Below are positions 45,665 through 53,945 of a DNA stretch of 64,000 bases, in pieces. Each line of letters starts with the position of its first letter. The first letter of the stretch is position 1. A program made the position numbers and the translations under genes. The stretch lies in NCBI GenBank assembly GCA_016286055.1, contig JAEERW010000013.1:1-64000 (forward strand). Reading direction: 5' to 3'. The notes beneath the pieces were generated by a model that made no database searches, was not told the origin of the DNA, and was given only the letters and a program-made list of their open reading frames with translations. Source of the DNA: Bacteroidales bacterium. Its GTDB lineage: Bacteria > Bacteroidota > Bacteroidia > Bacteroidales > UBA3824.

Positions 45665-46171
45665 TTATAGTTTTTCAATTTCCCTTTCGGACAAACCTGT
45701 TACTTTTATTATTTGATCAACGGTTAAGTGCATATTTTTGAGCTTTTTAGCTGTTTCCAATGTTTTTTTGTAAAGAGTGCTGTCTATTTCGCTATATGTT
45801 TGAGGAGTTTGTTCCCATTGTTTCCAATCAATATTGTTTAAGTATTTATCTATCACGCTTTTGATTGCCGGAATGTCGTCTGTTACAGCAGACCATAATT
45901 GCTCGTTAGAGATATTCGAATAACCGTGTACAAGCACATTGCGCATACCAATAATTTCTCGCCAAGGTAATTCTGTGTTTGTTTCGCGGAAATCTCTTGT
46001 AAGCATATTTGCAGCCTCCCCCACAATTTCTACGTTTTTCATTATGGCATAATAACGCATAGTATCAGCCACAAAAGTCTCGAAAGATATTCCCACAGAA
46101 TATTCTTCAATCAGTTTGATACTATTAAGAATATCTTCAAGCCGACCTTTATCTTTACTGTGCTCTCTCAT
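45665..46171 (-). CDS. hepT: HepT-like HEPN toxin with C-terminal extension
   Basis: 168 residues. The first 120 match the DUF86/HepT HEPN family. The RNase motif R-x4-H is Arg77...His82 in GMRNVLVHGY, and YAIMKNVEIVGEAANML is typical of the helical core. An added tail (about 125-168) ends in KKLKNMHLTVDQIIKVTGLSEREIEKL, a helix-turn-helix-like segment seen at the end of other proteins in this phylum, not in standard HepT. Its gene overlaps the upstream mntA by 17 bp. In MntA-HepT systems the antitoxin AMPylates the toxin near the motif. Confidence 0.88.
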   Translation of the reverse strand: MREHSKDKGRLEDILNSIKLIEEYSVGISFETFVADTMRYYAIMKNVEIVGEAANMLTRDFRETNTELPWREIIGMRNVLVHGYSNISNEQLWSAVTDDIPAIKSVIDKYLNNIDWKQWEQTPQTYSEIDSTLYKKTLETAKKLKNMHLTVDQIIKVTGLSEREIEKL

Positions 46172-46490
46172 AGATTAATTGTTTGTCGTGATTGACACTT
46201 TCTACGGCGTAGGGTCGTAGAGTTCCGTTTTCAACAAGGTCTACATTTTTGTCAAGTATGTCTTCAAGATTGTTTTTTATGCCGACAAACTTCAACAGTC
46301 CTATGGGTTTGCGTTTGTCAAGTTCCACGAGAATGTCCACGTCGCTCCACGGTTTTTCTTCGCCGCGAGCATACGAGCCAAAAATCCACGCCTTGATAAC
46401 TGGCTGACTTTTGAGGTACTCGGCAACGGCTTCTGCCATTGCACTAAAAGTCCTATCTTTAAAAGTTTTTTTTATTTCGGCTATTTCCAT
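46155..46490 (-). CDS. mntA: MntA-like nucleotidyltransferase antitoxin
   Basis: 111 residues of the minimal nucleotidyltransferase family. The active-site signature GSYARGEEKPWSDVDILVEL has Gly38-Ser39 and Asp50/Asp52, the GS-x10-D-x-D pattern that binds metal and ATP; a third carboxylate is probably in NVDLVENG. It is the first gene of the pair, overlapping hepT by 17 bp. By analogy with studied systems it transfers AMP to the HEPN toxin and so disarms it. A TATTTTTG at 46514-46507 (minus) gives a -7 box just upstream. Confidence 0.9.
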   Translation of the reverse strand: MEIAEIKKTFKDRTFSAMAEAVAEYLKSQPVIKAWIFGSYARGEEKPWSDVDILVELDKRKPIGLLKFVGIKNNLEDILDKNVDLVENGTLRPYAVESVNHDKQLIYERAQ

Positions 46491-46625
46491 CTTCTTGAAT
46501 TTTATGCAAAAATAACAAAATCTTACAATATGTCTATAAAAAATACGAAAAAAAACTTTTTCAGTTTACCCTAAGTAGGCTAAAAAAATCTTTTCCATTT
46601 CCTTCCTCATTCTGCAACTATTCAC

Positions 46626-46633
46626 TATATTTG
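46626..46633 (+). promoter_or_regulatory. -7 box for the alpha-2-macroglobulin gene
   Basis: TATATTTG, 36 bp before the start codon. No clean -33 box at the right distance. Confidence 0.45.
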
Positions 46634-46669
46634 TAAAAAATAAATAACGGTTTTAAAACATCTCCACCT

Positions 46670-49600
46670 ATGAAAAAAACAACTGTTTGGCTTATTGTGG
46701 CGATACTTGTGGCTGTGATTCCGATTGCGGGGGCTACAAAGGCGCTACTGAAAAGATCGGTCGCTATCAACTGCGACAATCCCGAATTTGCCGAGTATGT
46801 TTCCGCCTACACCGACGGTATGCTCAGCAAGCACTCCTCTATCAAAATCCGTCTTGCCGAAGACTTTGCAAGCAATCTTTCTGAGGGCGAAGTCAATGCC
46901 GATGTGTTTGAATTTTCGCCCGATGTGTCAGGTACTTGCAAAAAAATTGACAGCCGTACTATCGAGTTTACTCCGTCGCAACCTTTGGAGAGCGGCGAGG
47001 ACTATATAGGTATCCTCAAACTCGACCGTATCGCAAATGTCAAAGACCATCTCAAAAACTTTATTTTTGGTTTTTCGGTGGTGGAACAAAACCTCAAAGT
47101 GCAAATCGACGAACAGGTTACCACCGACCGCAAAACTCTCAAAACCATTAAGGTAAACGGTACTGTAAAAACCTCCGACACCGAAAATCCCGAAAGCATC
47201 AAAAAATGCGTTTCTGCGTTTATTAATGGCAATGAGGTGGATATCAATTGGTTAACCGACCGAGATGGCAATGCGTTCCTTTTTTCTATCGACAATATTG
47301 AGCGCACCGAAACCCTTGGTCACCTTGTTATTAAATACAATGGCAACGAAATCAACTCAAAATCCGAAGGCGAGGTAAAGTCAGAGATTCAACCGCTTAA
47401 CGTGTTTAAAATTACCAAGTTAGATGTGGTAAAAGGCGCAGAACAACGTGTGGAACTCACTTTTAGCGACCCTCTTAAAGAAAAACAAAATCTCGACGGA
47501 CTTGTGCAACTTACCAACGACGACGGCGTAATCTCGTGCAAAACCAAGTGCGAGGGCAACAGCATTATCCTTTTCCCCGACAACAATGTTAAGGGCGTGG
47601 CTAAACTTTCGGTTTTCTCTGGTATTCAAAACATTCTCAGCACCAAATACAGCGACGAGAAGATATTTAAAATAGAGTTTTCGGCACCCGACCCCGAAAT
47701 CCGCACTGTTAAAAATGGCGTTATCCTTCCCGACAGCGAAAACGGTCTTATCTATCCTTTTGAGGCGGTTAACCTCAAAGCCGTTGACGTTACTATTGTT
47801 AAGGTGTTGGAACAAAATATTTTGGAATTTATTAAAAACGGAAGTCTCAATAACACATATACTTACAACCTCAAAAGCGTTGGCGTGCCGGTTTATCGCA
47901 GCACCATTCACCTTGCTAATGCCAACGACACCGACCTTTCATCGTGGAAGCGTTATAGTCTTGATTTATCGAAACTTATACAGGCAGAACGCGGTGCTAT
48001 TTACAGCATAAAAATCAGTTTCCGCAAAAGTCATCTTGCTGTTTGTGATTCGTGCGACGATGTTGACCCCGTTGACGACGAAAAAGACCTTGCTCTTAAA
48101 GACGTTAAATGGAGTCCCGATGAATACGAGTCGGATTGGGACTACTGCAACAGTGGCGAGGGCAGCCGTTGGGATCACGAAGACGACCCCTGCTACAAGG
48201 CTTACTACAACCCCGACCGCTATATTTCGCAAAATATTCTTGCGTCAAACATTGGCATTATTTGCAAAAAAGACCTTAAAAACAATGTAAAGGTTTATGT
48301 AACAGATTTGAAGAGTGCAAAACCTGTTTCTGGCGCAAAGGTAGAAATCTACGGCTATCAGCAGCAGGTGCTTGCCACCAAATCTACCAACAAGAGCGGC
48401 GAGGCTGATTTTTCTGAAATCAAAAACGCATATTTTGCCATTGCCAAAAACGGTAAAGACCGCGCTTATATCTCGTTAAATGATGGTAGTTCGTTGTCGC
48501 TCAGTAGGTTTGATGTTTCTGGAACTCGTATGGCGGACGGTCTTAAAGGCTACATTTATGGCGAACGCGGCGTATGGCGTCCTGGCGACACTGTGCACCT
48601 CACCTGCGTTATCAAAGAAGACCCTGAATTTGCTGTTCCTGAGGGACATCCGATTGTTTTCCAAGTTAAAAATCCTGATTATCAGATTATCGAAAAACGC
48701 ACTCTTACCAAAAATCCTCAGAATTTTTATGTAATAGATTTTGCTACGCAGCCCGATGCCCGCACAGGTATCTACGAGGCTTCGGTAACTTGCGGCGATG
48801 CTCGTTTTGAAAAAAATGTACGCATCGAAACCGTTAAGCCAAACCGCCTGAAAATCGACGTTAAGTTCAACAAAGACCCCCTCACCAAATCGGGCAACCG
48901 TATCACAATCAACTCTCGATGGCTTCACGGAGCATCGGCTAAGGGTTTGAAAGTGGTGTCGGAATATTCTGCCAAATATATGCCGCTCACTTTCGATAAT
49001 TGGAAGGGTTACACATTCGACAACGACAATTACGAACTTGATTACGAGCCCACAACAGTCTACGAGGGCAATCTCGACCAAAACGGAAGCGTATCTTTTG
49101 AGCCCGAAATGGATTACAACGAAAACGCTCCATCGCAGTTTAAGGCTGTGTTCACCACCCGCGTGTTTGAAAACGGAGGTAATTTCTCAACCGATGAAGT
49201 AACTGTAAAATGCCGTCCCTACGATAGTTACGTGGGTGTTTGCCTCGAAAACGAAAAAGACGGCACAGTGGAAACCGATGCCGACCAAACCGTGGCTGTG
49301 GCTGTGGTTGACGCTAATGGAAAGGCGTTGGAAAAGGCTCACAAAATTGAGATGAAATTTTACAAAATGCGTTGGAGTTGGTGGTGGGAAGACGGTAACT
49401 ATCAGTCAGAAAACTACGATACCTTATTAAAAACCGAAACCAAATTCATTACCGGCAAAGGTAATTTCTCTATCCGTGTAAACTATCCCGAATGGGGACG
49501 TTACAAGGTGAAACTCACCGATGTAAACACAGGAGTAAGCGCCACAAGGGTATTCTATATGGATTGGCCCGAATCGCGCGGACGTAATCCTCAGAAGGGT

Positions 49601-52201
49601 CAAGGCGCAACAACAGTGCTACTTACCACCGACAAGGCTAAATACAACATTGGCGAAACAGTTAAACTTACCATTCCCACTCCCGAAAACGGACGCGCCC
49701 TCGTAAGCATCGAAAGCGGCACCAAAACCATTTCGAGCGAATGGATCAATACTCAAAAAGGCGAAACCCAATACTCATTTACCGCTCAGGAAAATATGGA
49801 GCCTGGTGTGTACGCTTTTGTAACCATTGTGCAGCCTCACTCGCAGACTATCAACGATATGCCTATCCGTATGTATGGCGTTTTGCCCATCAACATCGAA
49901 AATCCTGCCACCAAACTAAAACCCGTTATCACAATGTCGGATAATTTGGAGGCTGAAACCGATGTTAAGATTACAGTTTCGGAACAAGACAATAAACCAA
50001 TGACTTACACACTTGCTGTGGTAGACGATGGTTTGCTCGACCTTACCCGATTCAAAACACCTAATCCGTGGGACGCTTTTTATGCCCGCGAGGCTCTCGG
50101 TGTTAAAACTTGGGACATATTCGACAATGTGATAGGCGCTTACGGCGGCAAAATTGAAAGAATTTTCAGTGTCGGCGGCGATGAATCAAATCAAATGCTC
50201 AACCCAAAGAAAGCCAATAATTTACAGTCGGTTGCAATTTTCTTAGGACCGTTTACCATCAGCGGAGGCTCTAAAACCCACACCGTTAAACTGCCCAAAT
50301 ATTTTGGCTCGGTTCGCACAATGGTGGTGGCAGGCAACGGCAAGGCGTTCGGAAACGCCGAAAAAACTTCTACCGTAACCAAACCTCTTATGGTGTTTGC
50401 CACCGCTCCACGCGTGCTTGGTCCCAACGAAAAATTCAAACTCCCCGTTTCGGTTTTCACCGGCGACAATTCTATTAAAAACGTAAATGTATCAATCAAA
50501 ACATACAAAGGCTTGAAGGCCACCGAATCTACTAAGACCTTGACATTCACCGAAAAAGGCGAGCAGATGCCCACATTCGACCTTGAAACCCTCTCCGACA
50601 AAGGCTTTGCAACGTTTGAAATTACAGCCACTTCGGGCAGTCACAAGTCGGTGATGAACCTTGTGGTAGAAATCCGCGAACCCAACGCACCATCCACACA
50701 AACCATTACCAAGGCTGTTAACGCAGGCGAAACCGCCGAAATAGCATTCACGCCCATTGGCAAAGCAGGTTCCAACACAGCAGTAATCAATATTTCGTCG
50801 ATAATGCCGTTGAATTTCAATAGCCGTTTGCAATACCTTGTAGGTTACCCCTACGGATGTATGGAACAGACTGTTTCTAAGGCATTTCCGCAGTTGTTCC
50901 TTGCCGATATGACCGACCTTTCTGCCGACGATAAGGCTCGTGCCGAAGACAATGTTAAAAAGGCTATCGAAAAAATCTATAAGCAGCAAGTGTCGTCGGG
51001 CGGATTCTCTTATTGGCCAAACGAGCGTTATCCCGACCTTTGGGTAACTTCTTACGCTGGTCATTTCTTGATTGAGGCGCAGAAAAAGGGTTTTGCCGTT
51101 AATGCCGACGTGCTGAAAAAATGGCAGAAATTTGAAAAAGACCAAGCGCAAAATTGGTACGGATCTAATGCCGACTCGTATCTTACTCAGGCATACCGAC
51201 TTTATGTGCTTGCGCTTTCGGGCGAACCCCTCACTTCGGCTATGAACCGCTTGAAAGAGAACTCAAACCTTTCTAACCACGCCAAATACCACCTTGCTGC
51301 GGCTTACGCTGTGGCAGGTAAGGCTAACACAGCCAAGGAGATTCTCGCAAAACAGTTTAAAACCGAGCGTTCGTTCTCTTACACCGAAACTTACTATTCG
51401 GCTATCAAGGAGCGCGCTATTGAGTTGCAAACCTACTGCGAAACCAACCAACAAGAAAAGGCTTTCGCCATTGCCAAGCAGATTGCCGACTATGTTAACT
51501 CCGACCGTTGGATGAGCACTCAAACCACAGCATTCTCGCTTGTGGCTCTCAGTCAATATTTCAACAAGTATAAACCATCTGCCGACATAGCCTGCTCCTA
51601 CACCTACAATGGCAAAACCGTTAACGCCAACAACAACCGCGCTTTCTACACCGGCAAACTTGATGTTGACGGCACTCAGCCTCGTATCGTGAAATTCAAA
51701 AATTCGGGCAACAGCATTGTGTATGTGGAAGTTACCAACACGGGCGTACCTGCCAACGGTACCGAAGTGCCGCAATCGTCGAACCTCACTGCCAAAATGC
51801 AGTTTAAATCGGGCAACGATGTTATCGACCCCTCGCGCATAGCACAGGGAACCGATTTCGACGCAATTGTTACCGTTACCAACACGAGTCAATATCGTGT
51901 CGACGACCTCGCCCTCACCAGCATCTTCCCCTCAGGATGGGAGATTTTGGATGTAGATGTTGAATTCCTTGACAATGACGGCAATGAAGATTACTACGGC
52001 AATGTCCGCTACATCGACAAGCGCGACGACCGTGTGTACACATTCTTCAAACTTCAACCCGGCAACTCTATCCGCTGCCGCGTTCGTCTCAACGCCGCCT
52101 ACCTTGGCGAATTCTACCTCCCCGGCATCTATTGCGAAAGCCAATACGACCACGACTACTACGTAAAAACCAAAGGAAAGAAAGTTGTGGTGGCACAATA
52201 G
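46670..52201 (+). CDS. Bacterial alpha-2-macroglobulin with thioester
   Basis: 1843 residues. An N-terminal hydrophobic segment (about 5-25) anchors or exports the protein to the periplasm. Macroglobulin-like domains run to about 1300, including an MG1/MG2 carboxypeptidase-regulatory-like segment (KSAKPVSGAKVEIYGYQ near 545) and the bait-region neighbourhood. YPYGCMEQT near residue 1397 supplies the Cys-x-Glu-Gln thioester (Cys1397, Gln1400), followed by the alpha-alpha toroid (complement domain) and a C-terminal receptor-like domain. It should trap invading proteases and protect the envelope. In many bacteria the gene is followed by pbpC; here the next gene is a convergent glycosidase-like lipoprotein. 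A terminator follows the stop. Confidence 0.93.
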   Translation: MKKTTVWLIVAILVAVIPIAGATKALLKRSVAINCDNPEFAEYVSAYTDGMLSKHSSIKIRLAEDFASNLSEGEVNADVFEFSPDVSGTCKKIDSRTIEFTPSQPLESGEDYIGILKLDRIANVKDHLKNFIFGFSVVEQNLKVQIDEQVTTDRKTLKTIKVNGTVKTSDTENPESIKKCVSAFINGNEVDINWLTDRDGNAFLFSIDNIERTETLGHLVIKYNGNEINSKSEGEVKSEIQPLNVFKITKLDVVKGAEQRVELTFSDPLKEKQNLDGLVQLTNDDGVISCKTKCEGNSIILFPDNNVKGVAKLSVFSGIQNILSTKYSDEKIFKIEFSAPDPEIRTVKNGVILPDSENGLIYPFEAVNLKAVDVTIVKVLEQNILEFIKNGSLNNTYTYNLKSVGVPVYRSTIHLANANDTDLSSWKRYSLDLSKLIQAERGAIYSIKISFRKSHLAVCDSCDDVDPVDDEKDLALKDVKWSPDEYESDWDYCNSGEGSRWDHEDDPCYKAYYNPDRYISQNILASNIGIICKKDLKNNVKVYVTDLKSAKPVSGAKVEIYGYQQQVLATKSTNKSGEADFSEIKNAYFAIAKNGKDRAYISLNDGSSLSLSRFDVSGTRMADGLKGYIYGERGVWRPGDTVHLTCVIKEDPEFAVPEGHPIVFQVKNPDYQIIEKRTLTKNPQNFYVIDFATQPDARTGIYEASVTCGDARFEKNVRIETVKPNRLKIDVKFNKDPLTKSGNRITINSRWLHGASAKGLKVVSEYSAKYMPLTFDNWKGYTFDNDNYELDYEPTTVYEGNLDQNGSVSFEPEMDYNENAPSQFKAVFTTRVFENGGNFSTDEVTVKCRPYDSYVGVCLENEKDGTVETDADQTVAVAVVDANGKALEKAHKIEMKFYKMRWSWWWEDGNYQSENYDTLLKTETKFITGKGNFSIRVNYPEWGRYKVKLTDVNTGVSATRVFYMDWPESRGRNPQKGQGATTVLLTTDKAKYNIGETVKLTIPTPENGRALVSIESGTKTISSEWINTQKGETQYSFTAQENMEPGVYAFVTIVQPHSQTINDMPIRMYGVLPINIENPATKLKPVITMSDNLEAETDVKITVSEQDNKPMTYTLAVVDDGLLDLTRFKTPNPWDAFYAREALGVKTWDIFDNVIGAYGGKIERIFSVGGDESNQMLNPKKANNLQSVAIFLGPFTISGGSKTHTVKLPKYFGSVRTMVVAGNGKAFGNAEKTSTVTKPLMVFATAPRVLGPNEKFKLPVSVFTGDNSIKNVNVSIKTYKGLKATESTKTLTFTEKGEQMPTFDLETLSDKGFATFEITATSGSHKSVMNLVVEIREPNAPSTQTITKAVNAGETAEIAFTPIGKAGSNTAVINISSIMPLNFNSRLQYLVGYPYGCMEQTVSKAFPQLFLADMTDLSADDKARAEDNVKKAIEKIYKQQVSSGGFSYWPNERYPDLWVTSYAGHFLIEAQKKGFAVNADVLKKWQKFEKDQAQNWYGSNADSYLTQAYRLYVLALSGEPLTSAMNRLKENSNLSNHAKYHLAAAYAVAGKANTAKEILAKQFKTERSFSYTETYYSAIKERAIELQTYCETNQQEKAFAIAKQIADYVNSDRWMSTQTTAFSLVALSQYFNKYKPSADIACSYTYNGKTVNANNNRAFYTGKLDVDGTQPRIVKFKNSGNSIVYVEVTNTGVPANGTEVPQSSNLTAKMQFKSGNDVIDPSRIAQGTDFDAIVTVTNTSQYRVDDLALTSIFPSGWEILDVDVEFLDNDGNEDYYGNVRYIDKRDDRVYTFFKLQPGNSIRCRVRLNAAYLGEFYLPGIYCESQYDHDYYVKTKGKKVVVAQ

Positions 52202-52211
52202 AGACGTGCCT
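52200..52211. repeat. Half-site of the REP-like palindrome
   Basis: TAGAGACGTGCC lies directly on the stop codon of the alpha-2-macroglobulin gene. It matches the left half of the palindrome at 4467-4492, with one difference (GTGCC for GCGCC), without the returning arm. Confidence 0.45.
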
Positions 52212-52222
52212 CGATTAGTAAT

Positions 52223-52260
52223 AAAAAAGGCTTCCAATTTATTTTGGAAGCCTTTTTTTA
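52223..52260. terminator. Bidirectional terminator
   Basis: Stem AAGGCTTCCAA with TTGGAAGCCTT, loop of about seven, with an A-run before and a T-run after. It serves the macroglobulin gene and the convergent gene downstream. Confidence 0.85.
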
Positions 52261-52274
52261 ATTATACAATAATA

Positions 52275-53276
52275 CTAATCCTCATCTTCATAATACTCAA
52301 AAGCATCGATAATATCCAAATAAACACCATCGTAGCGGGCATCAAGTATTTTGGGAAGATATTGGTTAAGAATAATATCTTGCCATGAAGAAATCCAGTA
52401 TTTAACCTTGTAATTGCCATCCCAATCGGGGTTTTCCTCATCTAGAAATTCGGGTGGATTATTTTTCCAATCGCTTTGCCAATAAAAACGATAGTCCTCC
52501 GCTTCTCCTATCGACATATAGCAAATCACCATACGTTTGCCGCCGTTTTTCTTTTGGCGCATGCGGTCTACATCCTCAGCGGTAAAAGCATTGTTATCAT
52601 AAAAAAAGAGGTCGGTGATCAAAACATCAAAATTAGTATTGCAAACAGCCGAAATAAAAGCGTCTTTGGATGCAAAATCGCTCAGTTCAAGAATATAAAG
52701 AAAATTTTTAGCATCTTTGAGCGATTTAATATCATCAGCATTTTCGTTTTCGGGAGAATAATTAGGAATCACATTCAAATTACGCTCAATAGCCTGATAC
52801 GACAAATAGCCAGCCTCAGCATTTTTTTTGCGAGAATCCTTGATTTTGTCATCGCTGCTACAATAATCGGTGCAGAGAATAACATTTCCCTTTGCCTTAG
52901 AACGATCCAAATAGGCACGGAGCCATTCGGTATCGAAGTTTGACGTTGCTTTGTTGTCGGATGGCGAACCATAGAAAATATCCTCCTGACCATGACCGTC
53001 AATAGCAGCGAGATACTGTTCGGCAAGAGGAGAATCAGGTTCGTCGCCAGTAGTCACAAGTTGGATACCATTCTGAGGAATCACAGCGAAACCAGGTAGT
53101 GCAGCCTTGCCCTTTTTGCTGATAGAGGTTACAAAATCGCGCATAAAGCCACGATAATCGTCCGACGACTTAGCAGAAGGAGTATCATCGATGTCGGAAT
53201 AGGTTTCGTCATTTTCGTCCTTCCCGCACGATGAAAACAGGAATAGGACTGTTAAAACTGATAGAATCTTTCTCAT
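52275..53276 (-). CDS. GH114-like TIM-barrel lipoprotein (MJ1477/TM1410 type)
   Basis: 333 residues. Lipobox FLFSSCG (Cys17) predicts a lipoprotein. After an acidic linker, the barrel shows features of the MJ1477/TM1410 (GH114-related, endo-alpha-1,4-polygalactosaminidase-like) family: FLYILELSDFAS, VLITDLFFYDNNAFT, RMVICYMSIGEAEDYRFYW, VKYWISSWQDIILNQYLPKILDARYDGVYLDIIDAFEYYE. The conserved Asp of DLFFYD and Asp of GVYLDIIDAF/Glu of SIGEAEDYR are the candidate catalytic carboxylates. Natural substrate is probably an amino-sugar exopolysaccharide. Convergent with the macroglobulin gene. Confidence 0.85.
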   Translation of the reverse strand: MRKILSVLTVLFLFSSCGKDENDETYSDIDDTPSAKSSDDYRGFMRDFVTSISKKGKAALPGFAVIPQNGIQLVTTGDEPDSPLAEQYLAAIDGHGQEDIFYGSPSDNKATSNFDTEWLRAYLDRSKAKGNVILCTDYCSSDDKIKDSRKKNAEAGYLSYQAIERNLNVIPNYSPENENADDIKSLKDAKNFLYILELSDFASKDAFISAVCNTNFDVLITDLFFYDNNAFTAEDVDRMRQKKNGGKRMVICYMSIGEAEDYRFYWQSDWKNNPPEFLDEENPDWDGNYKVKYWISSWQDIILNQYLPKILDARYDGVYLDIIDAFEYYEDED

Positions 53277-53423
53277 AAAAAAAAACTTTTATTAAATACC
53301 AAGTAAAACGCATACAGGCATAGAAAATTGCTTTACAACAAAATTAAGTGAGTATGATAAAATGCCATTAATCAGTTCTTTGTAAAAAAAACATAAAAAA
53401 GTGTAAAAAAATAGCGCAGAAAG

Positions 53424-53454
53424 TTTGCAGTTACAAAAATTACCTATACATTTG
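53424..53454 (+). promoter_or_regulatory. Promoter of the tRNA-Val cluster
   Basis: TTTG at 53424-53427, a 19-bp spacer and TACATTTG at 53447-53454, 32 bp before the first tRNA. Confidence 0.7.
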
Positions 53455-53486
53455 CAGCGCAAAAAGCAAAAAACGTTCTTTTTAAC

Positions 53487-53564
53487 GGGAGTATAGCTCA
53501 GCTGGTTCAGAGCATCTGCCTTACAAGCAGAGGGTCATAGGTTCGAATCCTGTTACTCCCACCA
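53487..53564 (+). tRNA. tRNA-Val (TAC), copy 1, with encoded CCA
   Basis: Acceptor GGGAGTA pairs with TACTCCC; D-arm GCTCAGCTGGTTCAGAGC; anticodon arm CTGC-CTTACAA-GCAG with anticodon TAC (valine); T-loop GGTTCGAATCC. Discriminator A is followed by an encoded CCA (53562-53564), unlike the other two copies. Confidence 0.95.
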
Positions 53565-53629
53565 AATAATTGGAAGTAGAAAATTCATAATTGGAAACTT
53601 ACAATCAATAATTAAAACCGTCAATCAAC

Positions 53630-53704
53630 GGGAGTATAGCTCAGCTGGTTCAGAGCATCTGCCTTACAAGCAGAGGGTCATAGGTTCGAATCCTGTTACT
53701 CCCA
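53630..53704 (+). tRNA. tRNA-Val (TAC), copy 2
   Basis: Identical to copy 1 over 75 bases. The 3' flank reads CTA, so CCA must be added by the cell. Confidence 0.95.
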
Positions 53705-53771
53705 CTAAAATATTGGAAGTAGATAATTCAAAATTGGAAACTTACAATTGAAATTAAAACCGTTAGACAAC

Positions 53772-53846
53772 GGGAGTATAGCTCAGCTGGTTCAGAGCAT
53801 CTGCCTTACAAGCAGAGGGTCATAGGTTCGAATCCTGTTACTCCCA
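53772..53846 (+). tRNA. tRNA-Val (TAC), copy 3
   Basis: Identical to the other copies; no encoded CCA. The spacers between copies are themselves near repeats (ATTGGAAGTAGA...ATTGGAAACTTACAAT), so the cluster arose by tandem duplication of a unit of about 142 bp. Confidence 0.95.
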
Positions 53847-53881
53847 CTTTTTCTCAAATTCTTAAAATTTAAAGTTGTTGG

Positions 53882-53919
53882 CCTGATGCTCGTAGTGAAT
53901 ACGAGCATTAGGTTTTTTT
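53882..53919 (+). terminator. Terminator of the tRNA-Val cluster
   Basis: Stem CCTGATGCTCGTA with TACGAGCATTAGG (one G-T pair) and then seven T. Confidence 0.9.
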
Positions 53920-53945
53920 ATGCGGGAATGTTTAGTTTGGAATAA

